Origin: Ascaris suum
Taxonomy: Eukaryota > Nematoda > Chromadorea > Rhabditida > Ascarididae
Reading direction: 5' to 3'
NCBI GenBank assembly: GCA_013433145.1
Contig: CM024171.1
Coordinates: 5,284,565 to 5,348,564, forward strand
DNA: 64,000 bases
Numbering within the stretch: the first letter of the stretch is position 1; each line of letters begins with the position of its first letter. Below the pieces are notes generated by a model. The model worked only from the letters and a program-made list of their open reading frames with translations. It was not told where the DNA came from and searched no databases. This document shows positions 42,830-55,043 of the stretch, piece after piece. A program made the translations under genes and the position numbers.

Positions 42830-43880
42830 CTGGCAAGGCTACTTTATTTTGAATACTTTAAACAGCCGTGGTTTCGTCGATTTCATCGTTCCTCCCATTG
42901 ATGCAGCTGGCAACTCTTCCATCTATAGCGATCCTGAGCCCTCCGCATCCAAGAAAATACATACGCCTCAGCGGGTCTTCCCCCTTTTTGCGGCCTGCCG
43001 GTGATCGTTTTACGTCCCTTGGTTGCCACTAGAAGATTTACTTAGTCCATCTATAGTCATTTAACCTGGCTACGTGACCAGCCCATCTTAGTTTTCTTTT
43101 GTACATTTCTTCAACGATATCCTTGAATGCGGATCCAGAACGCAACTCTTCGTTTGTGGTGTGTTGCAGTTTGTTGATACTTTCCATTCCCCTTTCCATT
43201 GCTCACTGGGTCGTTGCTAGTTTGTTTTCTTCAGCGAACGTGGTGTTCCACGTCTCGCACCCTCACAGAAGAACACGGGTGGCCGTCGAAGTGAAGAGTT
43301 CTCCCTTTACAGACATTTTTATTTTTGTGTCTAGATATCGTTGAGCTTGGTGAATGTTAGCCAATGCGCTCTTTTTCATCTTCTTAATTTCTGATCCAAA
43401 TCGTCGCTCATTTGCAGTCTGCCGTAAGTGTACATACTGTTCCACAAGTTCGATATTCCCACTATCGAGCTTCATGGGAAACTAACGACAGAATGCATTT
43501 TTCATCCACTTCATTTTGCATTTGCAACGCTGAGCCCAATTTTCTTGGCATTCTTGTTGAGCTCGTTCAGTGAATACTGCAAGTTTTTTGAGTCATCGGC
43601 AACGAGTAGAACTTCGTCCGCAAAGAGGAGCATTTGGAGTTATTTGCTGAATACATTGAAACCATCTGCAGTCTCCATCTTTCTCAAGGCTACTTCAAGA
43701 GCTGATGAGAAGGATATCGGGAAGCAAATGTCTTCTTGTTTTGCGCATCTTCCGATTGACAAGATACTTCGAAGAAATAGCTACATCTGGCTCGATAGCT
43801 ATATTCCTTACATCCTATTCCTCGCCATCTCGTCAAACATAAACAGCACATCTCTGATTTCTTCCACATCAAGCTATCAA
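42830..43880 (-). pseudogene. Decayed non-LTR retrotransposon reverse transcriptase (C-terminal part)
   Basis: Read on the minus strand in several frames. First comes ALEVALRKMETADGF, then LLFADEVLLVADDSKNLQ, the reverse-transcriptase catalytic-box region with Ala-Asp-Glu in place of Ala-Asp-Asp. Then follow LNELNKNAKKIGL and, after a one-base shift, MKWMKNAFC. Next is VEQYVHLRQTANERRFGSEI, and after a stop CETWNTTFAEENKLATTQ and KRKLRWAGHVARL. This order is that of the palm/thumb and C-terminal region of the endonuclease/reverse-transcriptase proteins common in nematode RTE-like elements. Multiple stops and frameshifts show it is dead. The 153-codon plus-strand frame over it is only its shadow. 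Confidence 0.75.
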
Positions 43881-44193
43881 TTGAAGTAGCATCAAACTCG
43901 TGAAGATTTAAGAACGAGACAGGATCACTTGTTAAGCACTCGTAATTGAAGGAAGCAACACAAAACTTGCACTACTTATATAGCGTCTTTCCGCAAGATC
44001 ACTATCATATCTGAGATTTCAGGTGTTTGCTTCACATCTCTAGAAGAGACCGACGATCTTGTTGAGAAACGACACTTGTTGCCACTTCGAATTAGTGATG
44101 GGTTTCGGTAATTCCTCGAGCGATTGCTTTCTTAAATCGCTCGCATATGTCAACAGTGACAACATACGTCAATCTCTGTGGCGCATGTACTTC

Positions 44194-44476
44194 GACCCTG
44201 CAATTTTTGTCAACTGCGCGTCATATAAGAAATTGATCTTATAGAAAAGTTCTTTTTTTGTCTCAGCTTATTAATGATTCTGATAGAGCATTCAGTGCTC
44301 TTTAAAATGTGTTGAATCTCGTCTTTCAAATTTTGTCTCCTTACGGTATATTTTCATATTTACTGCGACATTTTTATTGCCGAGTGACCACTACCGCGCC
44401 GCTCTCCGAAAACGCGTGCGGTCTCTCTCCGTCTCTCTTGTGCGCATGCGCTTGTGGCTAATTATACCCACACCAA
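44194..44476 (-). repeat. Right terminal inverted repeat
   Basis: Reverse complement of 40866-41149 with scattered substitutions and short gaps, including one fewer A in a homopolymer. The outermost match fades after CTTGTGGCTAATTATACCCA. Confidence 0.8.
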
Positions 44477-45119
44477 CCGCTCTTGGTAGCAACCTTATAA
44501 ATGGCGATTGGAACGGTCATTCGAACGATGTCCGACAGTGGATTGAAACATTCTGTGGAATACAGTTCGAACGGAAGGTTCCTTAGGGCAGGCTCAATAT
44601 ATCCAAACGCTATCAGCATACGCTTATTGAACGGAACAATATGCTCTCGTTGGTGTTGTCAGTTGATAGTGCATATACTTTTGTGGTGATTTAAAGTCCG
44701 CAGTGGACGATATTTGCCTTATTTGTAGATAAGGTCAATGACTCCGTCTCATCATTTTTCTTTTCCTTTGCAAGGATCGTGAATCGGTGGTAACTACTTG
44801 CTGTGATGCTACCTATCGAAAGCTACGACGATATAATCTATTATGCATGGCCTACATGAATATGTAACATTTAGTTTCTATTTCGTCATTATCTACATGG
44901 GACATTAAAAGTTGGGGAGCAGGTAAGATTTTCAAGTCAATTTCTCGGGTGATCGGTCAGGCGCGCCTCCACGAAAATTGATTTCGTATTGACTCATTTT
45001 GCAGAATTATATTTTGCGACATTCTATCAGATCTTTTTTTGCAACCGGCAATCCAAGCAAAAAAATGGTGCTGATCAACTTGCAAAAGATGCAATTTGTC
45101 GAGTGTGTTCAATAATTTC

Positions 45120-45375
45120 TTCATTGCTCAGTACTACAAATAGCCACTTGTTGAAAAGAGCTAATGATCTATAAAAGCAGATAGCTACTGATTTATCACA
45201 GAGAGTAGGGCATCGATTCCATCGTTGCCTTGATCATCGTCATTCGGTAGCTTTCTCTTCTGCATGTTAGTGCTGTGCAGTATACGGCACATCGAAACGG
45301 AGTCCTCCATTTTCAGCACTTATTTACGATTCAACGGGCATCACCTTGTCAGTTTTACTCGATATTATTGTTCCA
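45120..45375 (+). repeat. Diverged direct repeat, copy A
   Basis: Shares an ordered series of words with copy B at about 46345-46575: TGTTGAA..GAGCTAATG, CATAAAAGCA-like, GGCATCGATTC, CACATCGAAA, CCATTTTCAGCA, ATTTACG and TTTTACTC. Both are followed by a CAACA/CAACTATG-type segment. Probably two old insertions of one dispersed element. Confidence 0.55.
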
Positions 45376-46344
45376 GTTGATATTATCCAACAGTTATGTA
45401 AATGTATTTTTGATAAATTTTTAGCGGAGTGCATTGAAGGCTTATTCGACTCCAAATAGGATTTTTTTTTTGGGTTTTGTGAACACATTTCCATCATCTC
45501 TGTTCAATGGGTTTTTCTAAAGGTTTCATCGAGGAAACCGGCTGCAAAAGAGTGATGCTAGTTGTCCTTACAGCTAGACGATAGACAAACAGAATTGAGT
45601 GCATGAAACGATGGCAGCTTGACAGCGAAAATCGAGAGAATATTGAATTTGTTGAGGATAGCGGACGATGGCTTGCACTCTCGTCGCACATTGCATACTT
45701 GGCAGCTTCTCCTCGAGTCGCGCGCACGTTAAACCCAATGTTCGGTTTTGTTTCCTTCACTCGTTGTTTGCACATTTCGATTCTACGAAACGCAACTTTC
45801 ACTTTATCTTTTATATACGTTTGCAAATTTCTTCGTAGAGCAAATTTCTAGCTGCGTTATGAATGGTAATACGTTGTAGGTGGTGTCGCCAATTTAGTGG
45901 CCTCAACTTGTGAGCAACAAAAATTGCAATAACCAAATTTTAAAATTATATCTAATGCGAACCCTTGTACGGAAATTTGCTCACATCAATCACCTGCATG
46001 AATTCTTAATGCTCGAAATTGCCCAAAAATTTGCAAATCAAATTTCCTTCGCTGTTCCTCAGGTGTGGCCCAAAATGAATTCTAGGGCATCGCATGGTTG
46101 TCTCGATTTGCGTAACCGTTTCGTTTCGAATAAACGCACAATTCAACATTTAATTAAGGGTATTTCATATCACCATCACCAACCACTTTCCCTTTTATTC
46201 GCAATCATTGGGATCGTCACCATTGTTTTCAAGCTGCTGACTGTACTCTAACTACTTTAGCTTACGTGACATCCGTTATATTCACAGAATTACCGACTCG
46301 CCTTCACCGTATTCTATTGCAGCAGTGACATCCGTCATTCACAG

Positions 46345-46575
46345 ACTACTGCATCATTTCTTCAACACTGTTGAAGGGAGCTAATGTTCCATAAAAGCAA
46401 ATTGCGGATTGGGGCATCGATTCAATAATCATAGTCGCTCGATTGCCTTCTGAGTGCGCCGACACATCGAAAGAGGATCCCCCATTTTCAGCATCATTTA
46501 CGCGCTAACCGCTTCGCCAACTTTACTCATTCCTACTGTTTCATTTAATTTTAGTCAACAACTATGCAAATATAT
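46345..46575 (+). repeat. Diverged direct repeat, copy B
   Basis: Second copy of the repeat at about 45120-45375, in the same orientation about 1.2 kb further on. It differs by many substitutions and some deletions, so it is an old duplication or the remains of a repeat family. Confidence 0.55.
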
Positions 46576-48575
46576 GCTTCACCTTGTATGCAGTATGATG
46601 CACAGTTTTTGTTGTCTACCACGTACAGTAATAATTTTGCAGTAGTCTGTGAGAGTGTTTCTAGAAGGCAAAAACTATGCGAACTTATTAGCCCACAGTC
46701 TGACAATCTACTGTAGTAGCTGAAGAAGAACACCAGAAGAGCTGGCACAAAATGCACTTTTTGCGATTCACCTCGATCATTTATATTACAATGTATGATC
46801 AGCAAACTTTAGGAGTTATGCATTATTACGTTTATGTATTATTTATTTCAAATGCTTCTGCAAATTCGACCAGCTGCAAAATCAATGGTGATTATTGGAC
46901 CGTTTAGATGTCTGTAAATTTTGTTTTTTAAGCCAACAGATCAATTTGTTCATTTATGTAGAGATCATCGTATGGTGCGTCGCCGGTCATATTCAATAAA
47001 GCGTGCCCTTACAGCTTCAATGGTTCCCAAGTCAAATTACTGGAAAGTTAGACAGACGCATTCGTACGTTTATTTATATGGATACAGTATTACTGCAATG
47101 CCGTTGTAGGTGAACGTTTGCAAAAGTGCCCTAAAAATATTGAATGAAGTGCAATGCATCGTTTATAAATAAGATGGGATTGGTCACTAGCCGATGCTGT
47201 ATTGTAATTTTATGGAAATTATATGGTGATCGCATTTGTATGCATATTACAAAGAATATAAAGGTGAATACTTTTATTAAAGTTGTTTACTGTCGTTTGC
47301 TGCTTTCGTTGAGGTTGGTTTTGTCTCCATTTTTCTAGCATTCTTTAATCTGCATGCCTCTTATTTCTTGTGAATTCGTTGTTCACTGTTCACAAATTCC
47401 ATTGATACCAATTGGTGGATTTTTTCCTTTCGCTGTTGTCATCTTATTCCTTTTAATGTTTTTTTTGCAGTTTTCTGCTGAACTCCATAAGTGACACTAA
47501 TATTTTTGCAGTTTTCTTTTTTCCTTTCAATATTTTACAGTTTGTGCATGTGTCTGTCTATGTCTGTCTAGAGGTCCAAACTACTAAATCTCGAATGATT
47601 CAGCTATAAAATCAGCTATGATGTGTACTCTCAGCTACCGTCAATTTCATTACGATTCGCCGCATTCTGTGATAATTGGCACTTAAAAGCGCTGCAGATC
47701 TCGCAAGTCGCATTTGTCTTACATCATCTTTAATGCAGCGCAAAAAAGAATCTCCTAATTCAGGATTTTTAAATTAGCCGTCAAGAGGAAATTGTGTCAT
47801 TAGAGCTTTTGTGAATGATTTTGGGTAGTTTGGAAAATAGTTAATTAAATCGTTGAAAGCGCATACTGCGTCAGTCTCTCGAAAACGCCTTCTGCTTCCT
47901 TTCTCATTCAACTACGGAATGTTTTCTTGAAAAGAGGCATTTTATACTACAACTAGCAGCTGCCTCCCATATTGATTGCTACTTTGTGATTGTATAGTTT
48001 ACTGCTAGTAGGAGCGTATGGAAATCTCAGAAAGGCAGCGTTGAATAAAAAATACGAAAAAGCTTCATTGTCTATTTGTTTCATAGAAAATAGGATTTTA
48101 TATGTCAACGCAACGCGATATGGTTCTTTTTTTTGAAAGGAGGAAGAAATAAAGTGGTGTGTATTCATTTATATGAATGACATTTCTATTCAGAAACCGA
48201 TTGAAGTAATTTAAACGAAGTTTGAGGGGAGCATGAAAATGCTGACTCTTTATGGAATAGGTGATAAAGGTCTCAGTTAGCGCTTATCGAATTGAAAACA
48301 TAGGTTTTATCCGTGTGGACGAATAGATAGGAATATGTAAGCGAAAAATTGTGAAAATTTGTTTATTTTTAACCTATCAGTAGAGTAGAGCTTATACTGG
48401 ATCACGCAGAATGCAGTAACAATCACTGATTACGAATGCTTCGTATTTACAACGCACAGCTTCATCGCTTTTGGGTAATTTTTGTGCCTGTACGGCATGT
48501 GATCGAAGTTCGGTTCTTTCCGGAACTTTTATCGTTGTTGTTTCCACTATTTTATCAACACCATCGTCATATAAA

Positions 48576-48584
48576 CACTTTCAG
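48576..48584 (+). promoter_or_regulatory. Possible spliced-leader acceptor before candidate first exon
   Basis: CACTTTCAG ends 30 bases before the ATG at 48615, a good nematode acceptor consensus with no upstream exon in sight. Confidence 0.35.
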
Positions 48585-48614
48585 GAGCCGATCTGAAGTT
48601 TCTTCCTTCTTCTA

Positions 48615-48689
48615 ATGCCGCTGCATAGTGTTACGCAGAAGACTACTCGCAATCCCCGTGAGAGCTCATCACTTGAAGAGGCGTTAAGA
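48615..48689 (+). CDS. Candidate first coding exon A of a gene extending beyond the window
   Basis: ATG followed by 25 open codons (MPLHSVTQKTTRNPRESSS, then LEEALR), ending AGA|GTAAGT, a near-ideal donor in phase 0. It is preceded by an acceptor-like CTTTCAG at 48578-48584. The composition (Ser, Thr, Glu, Arg; few hydrophobics) is coding-like compared with the AT-rich flanks. The family is not recognised. If joined to the 33-base exon-like segment at 55011 it stays in frame. Confidence 0.45.
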
Positions 48690-51600
48690 GTAAGTGATAA
48701 ATTGTTTTTTCACTTCTCAAGGAAATTTTCTACCTTTTCAAGCACCCCGAAAGCAATAAGTGCTCATGTTTTATTTAATTTCCGCGCTTTACTTTTAAGC
48801 GTAATATGGCGTGCAACTGCAAATCAACAGCATTCATACTTTGTGAAGCGAATTAAAGCATGAGTTATAGTATGATGCTTGAGCTTAACTCAAGTCTTGG
48901 ATGCCATAGAGAAGTCAATATTAAATGTTGGCAAATGCAGGTGTTTTATTTCCGCTACCCTTGTCGTGTGCCTAGTGTATGTTCCGAATAACTCTCTTCA
49001 TACTACTGAATGTAAAAAACTATAAAACTCGAATACGTATCGAGTATTCTCTCTAATACGGTGAAACTTTATAGCCGAATATTTGAACGTTATTTCTATT
49101 TCGCTAGAGTCAATTACACCACTATCAAAAAGTTTACATGAATCTGTGAGAATATCGTTAGCCTACGCGATGGTCCCTACTGCAGTGGTTTTATTATGCT
49201 CATAGCCCCGAAAGCATCGATAGTATTGATGGCGGCAGTTTCATACTTTTTCCATATTTTTATGGTCTCCGTGGTGTCGCCTTTCGTTTCATACAGCTTT
49301 CCTTATCAAATCTTTAGTGAGTTTTTTTGTCTGCTTGTTTCATGAAGAAATTCAGTGGGCACTTGTGGCATTCGAACGCTTTCAACTTTTTCAGTGATAA
49401 AACTGAGTGTAAAAATGGATGACATTCTTCGGAATGACACCCACTATGACGGTGTGAAACAGCAGTTGATAATATTGTGCATACTAATTAGAGCATTTGT
49501 TCCCACAGCTTCTGTTGAATATATTGACAAGCAACAGACCAGCCGAGACGGTTTATTGCGACAATAATGGGTCAATTATGAATTCGCCAAAAGCAACCTC
49601 TCCCTTAGTGAGGCTAAGCTAACTGCGTAAATAATTATATATCATACCCTAATTTCTTTTTTGTCATTGAAAATTTACGTGGTTTATAAAGAGTGTTTAC
49701 CATTGCGCGTATGTATTACGTTTGAATATTAGCGAATTATTTAAACGCTAAGGTAGTAAGTTGAAACTTTCCAGGTCACTTTAATTGAATTAGGTGTAAT
49801 TGTTAGAAGAGATCTTCCGCTCGAGAATTATAGCATGGTATGCCAATTTTTGAATAATTTAGTTTTATTTCTTTTTGGAGATTTATATTATTGAATGAGG
49901 AAGCCGTGAGGCAAAATGTTTCTGAAGCTATTCATGTCTACCATCATTGCGTCACTATGGAAATATTCATCAAAATTCATAGTTTACAATAAAGCATTGA
50001 ATGGCAGCTTTTGAAATGGACAAAAAGAGAAACCAATCATTGAAATGATAACAAAAAAGAATGCTTTGAAAATTAGATTGCTAAAAAAAGTGACAATCAG
50101 ACCGATTCACAAATTTTCGCGATTGAGTCTGAATTGAATTTATTTTTTGATAACGACAAAAGGAAAAACAGAGGATTCATTGGTAGCGTGGGAGTGTTTC
50201 TTGGGGACTATGAAGCATGAGATCAATAAATCTTTATATTTCTATTATTTCTATTTAAAGCGGGTCTTTTGGTCGACAACAGTCTTACAATTTCAGAACG
50301 TTTTTTTTTTCAACGTATAGTTGTATTCGCTTTCGTTATTTGAATGCTGCAACATTTCATGTAAATAATTTGCGGTTTTTTTTTGCAGTATTACTTTATA
50401 TTTCACTTTAAGCTTAAAAACACCTCAATTTAACCTCAGAAAGGTATAAAAGTATAAAGGTAAAGGTATATTCCCGCTCGCATATTTAAGTTGTTGATGT
50501 TGAGGATGATGGTGAAATGTTTATTTCGTAAACATATAAACATAAGAAAATGTTTTTTCTAAGAGAAAATTTTGACATCGCATTGATACGATGAGGAAAA
50601 AATTGTTGTCTAATTGCTTGAACTTCTGAAGGAATGAGCGAATGTGCAAAAACATTAAATTAAAGTTGAGTGCTTATTGAACGATCACATTCAGGAGTGG
50701 GCAAATAGTGTCTGTTGATAACATAGGAGATATTTGGTATTTGATAAGGATTGTTGTCCTCGTTTATCAACGCTTCTATTGAAAATGTAACAGACAATTT
50801 GTGTGCATTCATTTTTCAATTGCACAACGATGGTGTCACGTTGCGTTTTCATATGCGTTCAGATCGATTAATGGTTATACGACCATCAAAATATTGAAAT
50901 TATTTATCGCTTTGTTTTTGTGTTGTCGGTTTGTTAGATTGTCTGACACTGGAAGAAACTTTCGTTTACGAGCGCAACAGGCCGAAAATTTTTTCCCAAT
51001 TTAGTAATGAGGAGAGCTTTGTCGCTGTAAGTTTCCCATCACTATGGTCATGATTGCATTTTCTATTTTGCTATTCGAGTGGGATAAAATGAAAGCATTC
51101 AACGAGGCATGAAACATGCAGTTTTTTTTCTGGATTGTTGAAAATCAGCAAGAAATGAATCAAATACTTTTTTCTGATCATAAAAACTTCCTCGAGCAAA
51201 TTGCTAATAGATTTCTTTTGAGCCATTAATAATCGGAAATATGTAAGCTGCAAGTAAAGGTTTTTTTCACATCTTGCAAATTTTCTATTTTCTCCAAATC
51301 ACAGCTCCAGATCGTGTAAAATATTCGTATAAATAAATAGTCGTATAAAAAAGTTCTTGGCGACTCCTGTTTATGGCATTGAAAAATTTCCAAACCCTGT
51401 GGTCGTTTGAAGTAAAAAAGAAAGCAAAGCAAGGATTTCTCACATTCTGCAGTCTTTTAGTGCTATAGGCTTCTTTAAACTGAGTTCATTTGAAACTTCT
51501 GTCGATTCTCTTCGATAGAAATAGATGTGTTCATATATTCTCTGCATCATACGTTTACAAGTGCGATTGTTGTCGATGGTTATCAGCTAAAAGTACATTA

Positions 51601-52327
51601 AATAAGGGGCATTTTTATTTAGCGTGAAGAACGATAAAAGGTGAGCAGTTTAGGGCAACGAAAAGTGTCATGTAGGGCAATAAATATGCGCTTTGTTTTA
51701 CAGACTTATTGAATGATTCTCGTTTTTTTGTTTAACTATTAGTGCAGTTCTCATACGGTATATGAGCATTCTTCATTTATGTTTATGCTTCAAAAACCAA
51801 AACAATTTTAACGTTCATGAGTCGATTTGCATGCACATACAAATAGACATGAGAGAGAGGGTAGGGGAGGGTTGTTACGTTGGAGTGGCATTGGTTTTTA
51901 ATATTTTCATTGAATTTGCAGAACGCCACATCTAATCGGCTATAGAAATGTTCAGTAACGGTTATATAATCGTAATTAGCACTAAGTGTTGTGCAGATTT
52001 GCAAAATATATGCTGAAAGAAGCATTATTTGCTCGCTAATGGAAAATTTGTCGATATATCGGATGCGAAGTTTTGCAATTGCAATGAATTCATTGCAACA
52101 GATTGCATGAGCAAGCCCTCTTTTCATACAGACTCTCAGAATTTTCATTTAATTCGTGAATTTGAATAGTGTACCTTATTTTATGTTCTTTGAAATGTTT
52201 TAATAGACTCATCGTTTCTGAAACGTTTGATGTTTAAAATTCGCATTATGCCATTTGTTGCAGTGGGCAACGGGTGATTTGTGAGATTCGCTTTAAGTAA
52301 GCGAATGAGATAAATCTTTACTGAAAT
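48690..52327. other. Probable intronic or intergenic sequence
   Basis: AT-rich, with no confident gene. One exon-like stretch ends at 51027 (GTCGCT|GTAAGT) and reads LEETFVYERNRPKIFSQF, but its acceptor would put it in a phase that the flanking candidates do not supply. A short frame beginning MDDILRNDTHYDG at 49415 follows a TTTTTCAG. Neither is firm. Confidence 0.35.
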
Positions 52328-52414
52328 ATGAAAGAAGCGGACGTTCACCTCTATGTGCACAATGATGTCGGGCGCTTTCGTGCGGCATCCGAGGAGCTGA
52401 GGGATTTTAAGCTC
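52328..52414 (+). CDS. Candidate alternative first coding exon B
   Basis: ATG and 29 open codons: MKEADVHLYVHNDVGRFRA, then SEELRDFKL after one more Ala. It ends CTC|GTAAGT in phase 0. An in-frame TGA lies two codons upstream, so this is a natural translation start rather than an internal exon. GC content is visibly above the flanks. The protein family is not recognised. It ends in the same phase as exons A and C, as expected for alternative first exons spliced to a common body. Confidence 0.5.
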
Positions 52415-54175
52415 GTAAGTACGCAGCTGTGATTCGTTGTAAACATGACTCTTGCAGAACCTCAAAGGAGCATAGTCACCGTAGTAACGATGACTCTTAA
52501 GAAACCATGTCTTTTTATTTTCAATTCATCTAAAATATTTCACTAGAATATTTGGCAGAAATGTTACGAATATGAACAGCAGTATGGACAATTAAAAGAA
52601 GAGAATAACGCATATGTCGGAAGCAACAGTTACAATAGACTGGCAGATGTTGCATTTTAGCATTTGAATATATCATGACGTTTTCTTTATTATTGTGATA
52701 GATGATTTTTTATAATGCTACTTTAGAAATGGTTTTGTGTTTTCCCCATATTTCTATAGGTCTTTGCTACCTCAATGATGAAAACAAGAAAAAAGAGGGT
52801 AATCTCGTTTGAGCTATTAAACCTATTTCTTCCAGTTGAACCTTATTTTAAGAAATTCTAACGTTGGTTGAATATGAGCTTAGAAAATTTCTCAATTTTC
52901 GTTGCAAGATAAAAAAAGGGAACAGTCTTTGGTATTGCTTCAAAAAATGTTTTGCAATTCTCTAATCGATGGAGGAAAAATGAGAATTTCTATTGACATG
53001 TTTATATCATTAAAAAGTGCAATAATCGGCTCGTTTAATGGCATTTTTTTGTTTGTTTTGGGTTTGTATAATGACTGTGCTTTTCTCGAAGTTTTGTAGA
53101 CGGAAAATAGGAAGGTGATGAATGGAAAATAAATCTTACTGGGGAGAAGAAGTCTCGCAAGGATCCTTAAAAGCCTTAATATCATGTTTTCAAAAAAATT
53201 CCCTTGAATTTTTTGCTTTCTCATCCGAAACTACTAAAGTTTTTAGACGTCTTTATCGCTGGAAAGAGCTAGATATCGGGTTGCACGTCCTCTTTCAGGT
53301 CCAGCTGAATAGCCGCTATTCTTCTGAAATAATATCTGCAGTCTTCATAACAGAAACGATTCTGCTAGAAATCGAGCGTTTCAATTTAAGAGTCAGGCAA
53401 CTCCCAAATTGTCTTGGTACATCCAATGATTACTTCCCTCTTAATCTCCATCTCCATCTGACAGTGAACATCGGAGAGCAAACTGGCCAACTAGTTTCTG
53501 CATAAGTCATAGCCGTTCAGTATCATGATGGTGAAGATATTTTTGCGTGTTCCTCTTTTCAAATATTCTGGAGAGAAGGGATGAGGGCGCGGAGGAGTGG
53601 GAGAAAGGAAGGAAGGAGAAACACTTCCAGTGGAGAGCGAAACCATCACCCACCCAATAAAATAGTTGGGAACAAAGCCAACTTTTGGGCTTTTGATGAG
53701 AAATTATGTAAGATTCAAAACTGAGCCATTGCAAGAAGAGGATATATCGCAAGTCTTTCACTACTAGACGATGAAGATTGAATCTCTCGTACTTTATCGC
53801 GCATAATCCATAAAAATAGATGCAATTTGACAAGAGGATGTTTTCTAATTTCCTTTTCCTTTTCGCTTGAAGCGTTAGTATAGAGTGGTTTAGTTAGGTG
53901 GTCGCATCGAGTAGTGCCTGTGAATGTGTGCAGCGAGAACAAGCGTCGCATTGTGGTTATCTTTACGTTTTGCTAGACAACAGAGATACCTGCTTTTCTT
54001 CGTGCAAGTCATTGGTCCATTTTTGCGTTATCTAATGTTTGCGATAATGCCGTCGCGTGTGTTTTTTTGAATGAATGTGCGGATAACCTTTTACAAAGCG
54101 TCCTAGTTTTTTTTTTTTAGCATGGCTTAGAGCCTGAGTAATAACCATTGCTTTTGATTACCACTGAAAATATAG

Positions 54176-54243
54176 CCTGAGGACGGATGCGAACCAGTGG
54201 CCCCCCTCTTGCCAGACAACTTTACCACTGAGTTAAGCCTCAG
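54176..54243 (-). tRNA. tRNA-like sequence, probably a pseudogene or SINE head
   Basis: On the minus strand: CTGAGG at the start pairs perfectly with CCTCAG at the end. A D-arm with AACT/AGTT stem surrounds CAGTGGTAA and gives an A-box like CTCAGTGG. The B-box is GGTTCGCATCC. The length is 68 bases. However, the T-stem has mismatches and the middle (GTCTGGCAAGAGGGGGGCC) does not form a normal 5-bp anticodon arm, so no anticodon can be assigned. A decayed tRNA or the promoter part of a tRNA-derived SINE is likelier than a working tRNA. Confidence 0.4.
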
Positions 54244-54837
54244 CTTGAACACAGAGATTCCGCTACTGGATTCATTGGCTACCAGAACCGATGGTCTTCT
54301 TTTATGCATTTCTGTATAATGCTGCAGAGAACACATTTTGACAAATAATGTGCAAACAGTCTTGTTCAGTTGTCTATATTTGTTTTTTTAGTAGTTTCAG
54401 CGTTCCAACTATAAAACGTCGTCGAATAGGCATGGATATGTACAACGCGCAGTAAGGGATGCCTCTTATCCTCATTTTTTTCCCGTTGATCATTCTTTGT
54501 TGGAGTTAATGAAACGTGCAGTAAAACTTGCAAGTATTTTGCCTATCCACCTGGTGATGCTAAACAGCTATCGATAGATCTCTCAGAAAAGTAGACCGTC
54601 AAACGTTACCTTTGTTGTTTTTTTGCGACGTCTCGTGCCGTTTCGCCTTACTACGCTACGGTGCTGATGTGGATGTTGTGCCATCCATGATGCGCTTTCC
54701 CACCTAACTTCTTTCACCCTAAAATCCACATTCTGCAAATACACATTTCTTCAGGAGTCGGATTCTTAGCAGAACGGATGCAGCAGTTTATAGGCATACG
54801 CAATATATTAAGATTATATTTTTTTTACCGCTGCTAT

Positions 54838-54839
<2 letters not shown>

Positions 54840-54917
<78 letters not shown>
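54840..54917. repeat. (TA)n microsatellite, about 39 units
   Basis: Pure alternating TA run of 78 bases, flanked by CTATCAA on the left and CAATG on the right. Same type as the tract at 26.8 kb. Confidence 0.95.
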
Positions 54918-54919
<2 letters not shown>

Positions 54920-55010
54920 ATGTATTATAGTAGTTCTCCATAGAATCTGTAATTTATAAGATTTACTATGTTCCTCCCATTTACAACTTTAGTTTACTGT
55001 AAATTTTCAG

Positions 55011-55043
55011 CACAGCGAGAGCAACCGCCTAAGAGAATATACG
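55011..55043 (+). CDS. Candidate 33-base internal exon
   Basis: AAATTTTCAG (an excellent acceptor) is followed by eleven codons, HSESNRLREYT, and then ACG|GTATGA, a good donor. It is in phase 0 at both ends, so it would join in frame after candidate first exons A or B. Very short exons cannot be judged by composition, so support is only from the paired splice sites and matching phase. Confidence 0.35.

Larger units (their letters stand above)
40866..44476. mobile_element. Composite element with long terminal inverted repeats
   Basis: The left end (about 40866-41149) reappears in reverse complement at about 44194-44476, so some 3.6 kb is bounded by inverted repeats of about 280 bases. Their identity looks near nine in ten by eye. 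The ends carry CCACAAGCGC / GCGCTTGTGG. No clear target-site duplication is visible; TAA lies on both sides of the GC-rich terminus. The inside holds no intact transposase, only a decayed reverse transcriptase on the minus strand, an OTU-like fragment on the plus strand and several foldbacks. It is probably a dead, non-autonomous TIR element into which, or around which, other sequence has been inserted. The superfamily cannot be told from here. Confidence 0.75.
44477..48614. other. Gene-poor interval with diverged repeats
   Basis: No exon with convincing splice sites and family similarity was found. It contains the repeat pair at about 45.1 and 46.35 kb. The final 250 bases probably include the promoter and spliced-leader acceptor of the candidate first exon at 48615. 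Confidence 0.5.

Noticed and set aside
43428..43889. 153-codon plus-strand frame
   Set aside because: It is the complement of the decayed reverse transcriptase, whose family motifs read on the minus strand.
53122..53505. 127-codon plus-strand frame
   Set aside because: No family similarity, no splice support and ordinary AT-rich composition; probably chance.
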